DNA of 64,000 nucleotides from Azolla pinnata (taxonomy: Eukaryota > Streptophyta > Polypodiopsida > Salviniales > Salviniaceae): positions 1-64,000 of the forward strand of contig JBBBWG010027423.1 of assembly GCA_037176905.1 (NCBI GenBank), given 5' to 3'. Each line of letters starts with the position of its first letter. The first letter of the stretch is position 1. A program made the translations under genes and the position numbers. Below the pieces are notes generated by a model, which ran no database searches, was not told the origin of the DNA, and saw only the letters and a program-made list of their open reading frames with translations. Shown here piece by piece: positions 51,405-61,690 of this stretch.

Positions 51405-51945
51405 TATATATTCAATCGTGTAGATAGTATGGGAAACCCTAAGTCTTTGCTGATCAAGTCGAGCACCTTAGCNNNNNNNNNNNNNNNNNNNNNNNNNNNN
51501 NNNNNNNNNNNNNNNNNNNNNNNNNNNNNNNNNNNNNNNNNNNNNNNNNNNNNNNNNNNNNNNNNNNNNNNNACGTCAATGTTTTTGCCACTATTGTGTG
51601 ACTCTGACCAAACATTTGATGCTCCCTTGTTATTGATGGATTGTGAACCATAATTCAGCCGAGTATCATGGCATATCTATTGAGTTTGGTATCATCTGCA
51701 ATGTGGTACATAACCCTTGTATGTATGTATGTATATTCAATCGTGTAGATGGTATGGGAAACCCTAAGTCTTTGCTGATCAAGTCGAGCACCTTAGCACG
51801 TCAATGTTTTTGCCACTATTGTGTGACTCTGACCAAACATTTGATGCTCCCTTGTTATTGATGGATTGTGAACCGTAATTCAGCCGAGTATCTTGGCATA
51901 TCTATTGAGTTTGGTATCATCTGCAATGTGGTACATAACCCTTGC
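51211..51945. repeat. Tandem 210-bp unit next to ATGT microsatellites, holding an assembly gap
   Basis: Copy A spans 51411-51472 plus 51573-51719 around the N run; copy B spans 51736-51945. They are almost identical (GATRGTATGGGAAACCCTAA to TGTGGTACATAACCCTTG). An older, shorter copy begins near 51211 (GATAGTATGGGAAACCCTGA). Each copy is preceded by a GTAT, CATA or TATA run. Confidence 0.85.
51473..51572. other. Assembly gap of exactly 100 N
   Basis: A run of 100 N, the usual placeholder for a gap of unknown size. The left flank ends GAGCACCTTAGC and the right flank starts ACGTCAATGTT. In copy B these two join directly, so the true missing length could be zero or whole repeat units. Confidence 0.98.
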
Positions 51946-52870
51946 AGAATCTTCTCTATTGAACGAGTTCGAAGACAAGTTAGGAGCTTCTTATGGTTGA
52001 GGAATACAAACAACGGCACAAGGTTTAGGAATCTCTTAGGATAATATCCTCGTAAACGGAAGCAAATTCCTCTTAGATATATTATTGCGGATCAAAGCAT
52101 ATCAGCGCATGATTGTGGCTTGTCTACACCACCAAATTTTCTGACAACATCCACTTGCCATTACATTTGATCACGACATCCAATGACATTTCATCGAACA
52201 CATTATGCTTCGACCATTACAAAGCATTATTGAGCGATATTCCACCCATATTTTGATGGACCCCTGTTGTTGAACCAATATACATAGATGTTGTCTTTCT
52301 GCATTTCAACTTTCAAGAGATGGTGTTTGTTCATCTCATCTGTAAGCATTCTCACAGCTTATACATTTCTGTTGGCTGATGATGGAACTCTAAAAGAATC
52401 CGATTGCCTTGGATAACATTGCTTTGGATAGCTACTCAGATACAGATCTTGATGGTTTGTAAGTGGCACGAAAAACATAGTGGTGTTTGCCAAAAAGACA
52501 GCCCAAATCAACACATTTGCTGATGCTGTAGTATTCATTTATCTCATATCCAAATCTGACTTCCATACTTACAGTAATTAAGTATACTTAGTTGCTTTTG
52601 GTTCTACTGATCAGCATCTCATTAGTTTATCGGACTTGTCATAATTTCTCAGATTTTTGCTTCCAATGGCATCCTCTTTAGGAAATTGGCCATTTACAGC
52701 AATTGCCTTTTGATAACTAGTCCATCTTCCTAGAGGCTTTTCAATCTAATGAGCTCAATAATAGAGTTAGATGGCACATTACAGTAATTCAGGGTCTAAA
52801 TCTTCAACTCTTTATGTCAACACATTGAGGTTCTCACATTGACCATATAAGACACTTATATGCAGTTTCT
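51946..52870 (+). mobile_element. Very doubtful, broken Ty1/copia-like remnant
   Basis: Near 52280-52330 a short stretch recalls the DV-x-x-x-FLH motif of copia reverse transcriptases, and near 52430 a YSDTD-like stretch recalls the copia RNase H. The order fits, but everything between and around is unrecognisable and no long terminal repeats are visible. If real, it is an old, heavily broken fossil. Confidence 0.2.
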
Positions 52871-52999
52871 TAATTTAATAATCTGACAGATTCAAAATGC
52901 ATACCTCCGTTTCATCCGTGGGAAGCTTTTTATCAGGTCTGAAGACCGGTAGCTTCAACTGAGTTACATTCGATGTTGATCCAAGAGTAGTCAAGTCCA

Positions 53000-53262
53000 G
53001 ATTTGAGCAAAGTACTTCCGATCCTGGAATTCGGTAACTTTCCATATGTAGCCAAACCTTCATATTCTGATATAATAAATCCAGATCTTATTTGTCTTTC
53101 TCCTGATGTTGGAAGGGTATATCAAGAAGGGGTACATTTCTATGAGAATATGTCCAATTTGGTTACATCTTAGCTCGCCTATACAAATTCACCTGTTGGA
53201 GATTTATCCATGTTTACATTCAGGGGAAGCACGAACTACTCCCAAGCTAATTCAAGGTACAC
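53000..53262 (+). other. Coding-looking stretch of unknown family
   Basis: One + frame from about 52998 to 53175 reads about 60 residues including NFPYVAKPSYSDIINPD and LSPDVGRVYQEGVHFYENM, more protein-like than random AT-rich sequence. Protein-like reading resumes near 53190-53255 (FTFRGSTNYSQANS). The - strand also has a 62-codon frame here (52875-53063). I recognise no family; it may be a pseudogene fragment. Confidence 0.3.
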
Positions 53263-54900
53263 AATGTTGGCAATTGTCTAGCTGAAATAAAATCTCAGTA
53301 AAATCAAATGTGAATTTACAACTGAATTTGTACACTGTAATATGCAGACACTGAAGAAATATGTGCTCTTAGGCTTACTGTATTGTTTTAAAATAATGAT
53401 CATTCTCTGTACCGTCAAATGTTATCAGTGTTGCTCCTACAAGGTACAAAATAAATCAGACTGAAGCTTAGTAAGACATGTACTATTATGGCCCAAATAC
53501 TTTATTCAGCAATGAGAGGACATAACAGCTATATAAATGTTACAATAAAACCATTAAATTTCTAATATTTCATGCATGAAAAGAGACCTGTAAATAGCGT
53601 TCTCTACAAAACCTGCTAAGCCAATCTGACTAATAACCCTTACAATAATCATGTTTCCAGAACAACCAATAATGTCCACATTTAATCAGACTTTGTGAGG
53701 CTCAAATCCTGCTTAGCCAGCGTGACGAATAAGTCTCAACATTGTTTCTTAGCTACAATCAACATGCCACATTTAGGAAAACATTGAGCTTGAGTGAGAT
53801 CTTCTTTCAACGTCATCAGCAAGTCAATGTGAATAAATCAATGCACACAGACAAATCACATTTCAGGCATATAAAAGCCATAGAAGCCATGGAGCCGACA
53901 CAGCATCAAACAGGAGGAAGTTTGGAACATAGTCCAACTATTTTATTCCCTCAATCCTGCCATCCAATTTGTTACCACTTTCCTAATCATATGAACGTTC
54001 TATTTGGACATTTCTACGATCCATTAACCCAAGTTCCTCATTTCTAGCAGTTGACCAGGTTATACTTTTACCGAATATGCCAGCTTCACAACTGACATTC
54101 ATTTAGAGTGGCAAAACCTCTTGGTGAACCTGCTCAATCACATCTTAATAGCTATTAAGAAGCTAGTTTGCATTGGCCAGATTTGTAAGGAAATAGCCGT
54201 CTTGGAGTGATTCACATGAGAGAACTATGCTACATAAATGATCAAGTTTCTGGTTTTAAACAGTAGCTCAGAATTAACTGACAGCTGAATTAAGAAAATG
54301 CACTCTCTCGTGATAAAATAGCACGGTCTGAAGAATGTCATCCATGCACACTGCATCTTTTTGTATCATACCATACTTCTCTAGTGATTCTTGTGACTTA
54401 GGGTAGGTCTAATATCTCAAACAATTTCTCCACGAAAATCTCATGTACCCTGTAACCAATAGTTGTAACATGTATGCAATTTCATTCAGAATCTCATTGA
54501 GAGCAAATTGTTGTTTAGGAAAATTACAAAGTAACAATGAATGAATTCTTAATAATCGAAATCATATGTTCTCCTGTTATGAACTATGAAGAGAGATTCT
54601 AAATCTATTTGGACATTTCATAACGACAATTCCTTATGGATTTCTACAATACCATATATACATGATTCAGTAAAAGCACAAACCATTGCCGTTTTTCCAA
54701 CCTATGCGTTTGTATTGCCAAAGAATAGACTAATCCTAGAATCTTTTTCAAATGGGTTTATACACATAATATACATGCAGAAGGTGTGCCTTATCTGTAG
54801 TGGGATGAACCATGTGGCCATCTGGATCAAACCAAGCAAATGGTTGTAGACATGTTTATTCTATTCAGTGTCTGTTTCTCTAATCTTGATGTCACCTCCA
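53263..54900. other. 3' flank of the DA2-like gene
   Basis: AT-rich with no recognised gene, RNA or repeat. The last part is probably 3' untranslated sequence of the DA2-like gene. The open frames at 53742-54047 and 54586-54849 lack any family signature. Confidence 0.5.
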
Positions 54901-56295
54901 TCACCCTCTTTGCTCCACGTTTGATTGTGCATCTGCCAATGACAAAGCTAAAGCGAGCTTTATCTGATCCTCAAAGCTCTCTGGTACTATATATGTGTCT
55001 CTCCCTTCAGGCACATGATGATAATTGGAAGGTGCTTCTGACTGCAAATCGGATGCAGAGAAAACACTATTCACAAAACTCGTTTCTGCCACTGCCATCT
55101 CTGAGCTATTAACTTGCATCCACTCAGATATAGTTTCCTGATTATTTCTAGATACTGAAGGCATCATAAGCGGTCTATCTCCAGACGTTCTTGTTTTCCC
55201 ATCCCTGGGCCCTTCAACAGCTCTTAGTTCCCCATGAAAGTTCTGTGGTTGATCACGACCTCTGACATTATCTTGTATACTACTCAATTCGCGTCTTGCA
55301 TAGGCAGAGCTGTTCATGGGGACTAGAGATACTCCATCTACCTGAGACATCACAGTGTTATTTGGCCTATGCTCATATGAATGATTTGTATCAAACATCT
55401 CGTCTATAACATTTGATGAAGACCCCTGGTTACTTGCCATGTTTGTATTATTTTGATTTTCTGTCACAGCAGCAATTTGCCCCACATGGGCTCCAGTCCA
55501 AGTTGCACCTATACTAACAGGACGAGTAGATCTGTGACCAGTAGTATTCCCAGTGCTGTTAAAATCTCTACCCGGCCTTTCTTCCAAGCCTAAAATTGGT
55601 TGGTGGTGAGATTGTTCTTGCTCCTACAAGGTAAGAAGCCATAATTTATGTATGACAGGAAATATGTGGCTCAGAGACGTACAAAAGGGAATCACAATCA
55701 CGCATAACAAAAGGAAGGTTCCGGCTGTGAGCAGAAATAGCAAGCACATAGGACGTAGGATGCTAACCTTCAATAATTACAGACTTCTCCTGAAAATGCC
55801 TATTATGAACCACTAAGGGCCCTGGCTCTGCCTTCCCAGCAAACGCCTCATGCATTCTAAACTCCCTTTTAACATATTATGATGTCACAGATAACATTGA
55901 AGTTTCATACACCTGTTGAGGCTCCTCTATTTTCAGGGGGACCTTAAAAACTAGGAATCTTGCTCAAGACATCAAGAAAGTAAATAAGGTTGTCTCTCAT
56001 TTTATCCGAGAGAAGCGATAGTAGGAAAAGCCTTAACTTTAATGCCTGATTCGATTAAAAGAAGGAATGGTACAGGAAAGATTATAAGAAAAAAAATCAC
56101 CATGTAACAATACATATTTCTTCTATTTCCTCAATATATTTTTGTTTTTATCTGCTCTCATCAGCTGTGAGGGGCTGTCCATTCCTTTCTCTTCTCTTCT
56201 ATTTTCTTTTCGGGCTGTTTATGAATCTTCTACATGCCTTTATCTTATTTTATTGTATTTGAATAAAATTAACCACCTCTATATTTCTCTAGTCC

Positions 56296-56352
<57 letters not shown>

Positions 56353-58694
56353 ACAAGTCCGATTTCTACTGATGCTCATCGTAGACATATGAGAGGAATG
56401 TGCGAAAAACTAAAGTAAGCAAGGTGAAGAGAAGCTCTGAAGCTGTTAGATGGATATAAAATTAAAAAAGAGGATAATATGAAAAGATTTTGTGTCAGAA
56501 TATCGAAAGAGTGAAAAATGAACGTGATAAAGAATAGACAAAAAGTTCAAGTTACTACTGATATTTATTCATTTTCTCAAATGTTCTTTTACTTATTCCC
56601 TCGAGTACCTCTGAACCACACCCCTTAAGCAACTGTGAATGGTATTTCAGTAACTTATCATCCTGTTATTTCTTTTCCTTTGCATCTGCCTCTTAGGCTC
56701 GTTATTTTGAGCTAGTCTGATAGACTATGTGGTCAATCTATCTCTTTTGTTCTTTCCAGTGTGAATTAGGGTTTTTTGGTTTAACATTTAGAGATAATGA
56801 GATTTCTACAGCTTGCTGTTAAAAATTATTACATTTTCTTTTCTTACCTATCAATAGAAAAAGACTTGCAAGTTTTTCAGGTTTTCATGGGGGACAAACT
56901 AGCTTCCCATATGTAAGATAGTGAGACCTTGTTTTTCTGTCTTTATTCACACCCCACTGCTGATATCATGAAGCTGAATTAGTGGTTCATTATGGTTTCA
57001 CCAACCAGTTGCATGATCACAACCTTGATTTTCTCTTTGAATATTTAACAGATTTAATTAGCCGCAGACTGTGTCAGAAAAATAGTACACTATTATGAAC
57101 CCTCTTCCACAAACCCAAGCACATCACTCTACTGCCCCTGTAAATAGATATCAGCACTCGTAAGAATCATCATATTGATCATCGTGGAAGTCAGACAAGG
57201 TTAAAATATGAAAAGTCTTTCCCTAGTCACTTGTGCAGAGTCTACATAGTAATCTGAATCCGACCTAGACATAGCCTCTTTGTTATACTTCAATTCCATG
57301 TCAGACCCAGGACCGTACTTTTCCGGTGGCATAAGTTTTGGAAGACAGGGTGTGGTGAAAAAACTCTTGCACGCATAAGTTTTAGGAATGGTAGAATCAG
57401 GGCGTAGACATAGTTGTTCTATGCATCATGTAATCAACAATTAACATAGATACTTTTTAACTTTTCTATTGTTATGGAAAGCTCCAAATACCTGAATAGA
57501 ACGCCAAATAGCCTCCATGAGCAAGAGATCTTCAAAATCAAAGTCACTATCCCTGTCATTAAAAATAATTACATGACACAATAAATTACATAAGATGTGG
57601 CTCATAGTTGTAGAAAACATCACACAAATGACTAGAAGTTTGCCTATCTTTATACGTACCTGTGTAGAGAGTGATCAGAGTATCCATGACCTTGATCGTG
57701 GACCAGAGTCTCCCTTCCAGGATCAGACCTGGTCCTACCTTCAACGACATAATCTAGAGATTGAACTGTTGGAACTGGTGGAGATGGAAAAGTGAAAGTG
57801 CCCTCATATTCACCTACAAATGTGCATACAAAATCTTCTTCAACAACCTTATCCATTCAGATGAATAATCAAACAACGGTGTTACTTCACAGTCAATCAA
57901 ACAGTCGCAGGGATTCATACCATCTTGTCTATACTCTTCTTGCCTTAACGTCGGTCCTGCATCATCATACAGCTCCTTTTGACGAATCCTTATTTTTGCC
58001 TCAATCACCTTTTGCTCTTCCTAAACAAAATTACGTAATGTCAAACATCTGACATGAAAAGTCTATTCTACAACCATGATGCGCATATACCAGTTGCTCC
58101 ATGCCCTTCTCCTCCAGGGTCTTTGCTCCTCTATATTCCACAAAATAACTTGGTGCCTTGCAAAATGGGCATCTAAATCCATTAAGAAATAATTCATAGT
58201 GAGAGTGACTTAGGCTTGAGGATAAAAACTGCATAAGGATACTTTGAAGGTCCAGCAGAGTGGGAAGACTTGACTTGCAAATAGCATTCTGCAAGTTCCA
58301 TACAAGTTATATTGTTGTTCCTTAGGAAGAGAAAAAGGAAGACGAAAACGACCAAAGGATTACCTGTGCAAATTCTTTTTGTACAGCATTTTGACCTGTT
58401 CAAGCTTGGATATGACTGTTTCAAATTTCCATAAATTTTCATAGTTGGATTTAAGTTTTGAGGTATTCAGAACTTCAAAGTTCTAAGAATGAGAACAAAT
58501 ACCAGAAAGCAAATTGGGCACTCATCGAGATCAATGGAAGGTTCCTCTACTCCAGGAAAGCAAGGAGCCAGTTGATGGTTGTTAATGAGTCGTCTTAATT
58601 TGCGATGGTCCAAATTTATGTGCTCATATAAGCCTTGAGGTCGAGTATATCTATCATCAACCCTGTGTCTTCGTCTGGAAACCGCGTTGCCCAT
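54901..58694 (-). CDS. DA2: RING-type E3 ubiquitin ligase, GW2/DA2-like
   Basis: GW2 (rice) and DA2 (Arabidopsis) are E3 ligases that limit seed and organ size. Eight coding exons join in phase into 469 aa: 58503-58694, 58364-58415, 58243-58288, 58091-58172, 57921-58020, 57660-57813, 57492-57552, 54901-55623; GW2 and DA2 are about 400-425 aa. Conserved in order: VDDRYTRPQGLYEH, KLAPCFPG-like LAPCFPGVEE, RING Cys59/Cys62 (DECPICFL), Cys74/Cys75/Cys80/Cys83, Cys98/Cys101 (KCPFCKAPSYFVEYRGAKT), EEQKVIEAKIRIRQKEL, an acidic DSDFDFEDLLLMEAIWRSIQ helix and C-terminal VPESFEDQIKLALALSLADA. The N-terminus MGNAVS fits N-myristoylation. The related SIP5-like RING proteins share much of this, so the exact subfamily is tentative. 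Intron 7 (1.9 kb) holds an (AT)n tract near 56300. Confidence 0.88.
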
Positions 58695-61062
58695 TATATT
58701 AGATCAGTAATTGTTGGAAAGAAACTGATGCCTTTCAGTATCAAGTCGAATCTACAAGTTTAGCAACAGCAAAATCAGAAAAAGAGAACGCCCAGAGACC
58801 AAAATAAGAGAGAGAGAGAGAGAGAGAACAAAAGATGTGTCATTTCTTTTAGGCGACTAACATTTCTTATAAGACCAAAATACAGATTTCCTTAGCATTG
58901 TCTTATCATTTGAGAACAGGGAAAGAAAGTAGCTGTAACTGAATGAACGGTGACTAAAGAATGTTTTTAATGATTAAATTTTCAATGGTGGGAAGAAATG
59001 GATCTTATCTATTGATAATCAGCGTGGCAAGGCCATGGTCCGGATGACCAAGGTCTATGTGCATGGAAATTTTTTATTGCCTCATCAATTGTAAAACTTT
59101 TGAATATCCTGGTCAGGATCCCACTTTTGTAGCCCTTGATTGACTTGTGACATGAGAAGGGCCAATGCAGTGACAGAAACTTTTTCCCGTTTTCTGTTGA
59201 CAAGCTTTGAGCGGTTTTAGTTGCTCTCGAACAACTTCTCCCGCATCGCTTGAGTTCTAATAAGGAGTCTCAAGCATTGCTGATCCTTGTACTATCACCC
59301 TTGCATGGTGAGTTAAAGCCTTGCTTGCAAAGGGAATGTTATCTCTCTCTATTTTTTCAATAACACAATGGCAAACATAAGGCTCTTCCAATTTCACTCC
59401 CTGATGGCACACTTAGAATTTTCCTTCTATAAGTTTGCATGAACACTTGTCTATCGTATTGATGTGAAGAGATCCAAAGCTGCCCTATTGTACCATGAAC
59501 TGCATAAGATGGATACATACTTAAGTCCAATCATGAATCTACCCCTTAAGGTATGCAAAAGGAGTCCCCTAGGAGTGGGCCATCTTCTTTCTTATCAAGA
59601 GATGTTGTTTGGATGATCCACCTTCCTTTATATTGACGTAATGATATTTAATACTTTAAGCGCAACATAGAAGCAGAAGGGCTAACACTTGCTCTTTCTA
59701 GTCAATCAGTCACTAATGGCTTCTTTCCTTTCCTTCGCCTCAGCAGACCATTCAAACTGTGTCACGAGGCTCTGACATATCTTGCAACTTCACGTACCTG
59801 ATCTTGAATTTAGCCAGGGATTATGGATGAACGAATCATTGGTTTCCATTAACTCTGGATACCCAGGTCCAACCTGATTGCGTCTAAATTGTGTGCCATT
59901 CTGGCATAATCTCCTACCCTCAGGACCAAATAGGATGAAACAATAAGTACAAGATCCCTTCCCCATCCAAATGACATAATCGAGGTGCAGTTTTCTTAAG
60001 CTTCACAACTTCGTGGCTAACTATCTAAACATTCAGTCTTTTTTGTATACGATTTTCCTTCTGTAAGTTATCCATCCCTATTTGGATCTAAAGTTAAAGT
60101 CAAGCATATCTATTCCAATCACTCTACTATTTCCCACTTGAGCTGAGGATAAACGCTGGAAAAGAAAATCAATTTTTTTAAATAACTTTCAAAAGGTAAA
60201 AGGAATAGCAAAATCATAACAGACGAAACTATCTCTCAACTACAGGGAACCTCTCAAGCTGTGCTCAAAAGAGACAACAATTCAGATACGAAACACATAA
60301 TATATATTGGACAAAACGCAAGAATAAAATCGTAGTTGACCCAAAGTTTCGAATTTAAAGTTGCGGATTTGAGACAACAACAAAAAAAATCAGAAGAGGG
60401 GGCGCATATCTCTTAAATAATTGGATGTGAACGGAACGAATATAATGACAGATATTTGCCAAAATGAAGCCGAAGCAAAATCAGATGGAGAAAGCCAACG
60501 GAAATACAGCAATCACAAGAAAAGAAAAAATTTTACCAAACAGAAAGAAACATAAGATTCACTGAGAAAAGATTCAATCAAGTTCTCTTAAGGTTTCCAG
60601 GCTGCTGGCACAGCAACAGATTTACACAGAATACTTCAACACCGTCAGGTGTGAAGGATAAAAGAACCACTTTAGTAGGATGAAAAAAATGCAGCAAAAT
60701 AAAAAAGCGCCAGCAAAATCACATGATCCATCTTCTGAAAATAAAATGAAGTATCTTTCCATGTTGAGCCAAATCAACAAACAAGGACAGAAAGATCAGA
60801 TATGGGATCATTCTGAACGGGTGCTGAAACGTATTTCGAGCAGAAAAATATGTGTTTTTTCGTTTCTCCGATCAGAAAAGCACAGAAAGAATCACAGAGA
60901 TGATTTGAATGGAACAGCGTTTCCGAGGTTGCGTTAAACATTCCCCCTGTTTAAATTGGAGACCAAACAAGTATAAGCAATATCGAAACTTCCAAATGGT
61001 AAGGCTGAGCCTCCCTTTGACCAGAACAAAGGAGCAAAAGGGGAATAAGGAGAACGAAGAGG
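58695..61062 (-). other. Leader exon and long leader intron of the DA2-like gene
   Basis: An acceptor (CTTGTAG) at 58752-58753 would start a 57-nt leader exon at 58751 that runs into the start codon. A matching donor (CAAG then GTACCTC, - strand) lies near 61062. The intron between would be 2.3 kb; I see no gene in it, only a (GA)n tract at about 58806-58828 and AT-rich sequence. Confidence 0.5.
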
Positions 61063-61420
61063 TACCTTGAAGGATTGACTCCACCATGCCGGTAAAATTA
61101 AGAACAAGAAAGACGCCTGGAATTCGCCACAGATATGGCCTTTGCGATTTTCCACAGAGAGAACGATAGGGAGCTCCTGAAAATGATCGTTTCCTCTTTG
61201 GGGGAGGAGCCGAAGAAGACGACGGAAGAAAGCAGCAGTGAAGAAGAGGAGGGAGAACGCGTTGGCTGGAGAATCCGACAGCGATGGAGAGGAAAATCGC
61301 GATTCCTGCGCGCGAATTCGTCAGAGAACTTCTTCTTCCTCCTCCTCCTCCTCCTCCTGCTTCCGCTTCTGAAAGAAATCATAGTTTAAAATAAAGCAAA
61401 TAAATGAATGAATAAATAAA
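61063..61420 (-). promoter_or_regulatory. Probable first leader exon and start region of the DA2-like gene
   Basis: GC-richer segment with an (TCC)n tract at about 61335-61358 and an (AATA)n tract near 61405-61432. Open frames on both strands here are simple-repeat or leader sequence. Confidence 0.4.
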
Positions 61421-61464
61421 TAAATAAATAACGAGAAAAAAAGAAAGAAAGAGGAATCATATGA

Positions 61465-61690
61465 ATCCCGTCCACGTGAGCGCGCTCCGGATGCCCGCCA
61501 CGTGGCGGGGCATCGGACGGCAACCAAGCGGTGAAAAGTCAACGGGGTCCTTGACCTCCTTTCTTGACTTTTGGCTTTTGGCTTTTGGTTTTAGCTTTTG
61601 ACTTTTGGCTTTTGGCTTTTGGCTTTTGACTTTTGACTTTTGACCTTTGACTTTTGATTTTGCGTTCGTCGACTCGTCGAGGAACCCTTG
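61465..61690 (-). promoter_or_regulatory. G-boxes and TTGAC-rich tract upstream of the DA2-like gene
   Basis: CCACGTGA near 61472 and CCACGTGG near 61499 are G-box cores 25 bp apart. About 61535-61690 follows with AGTCAACGGGGTCCTTGACC and then a run of TTTTGGC and TTTTGAC heptamers (about 14 units near 61565-61660), giving repeated TTGAC W-box cores. Confidence 0.65.
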
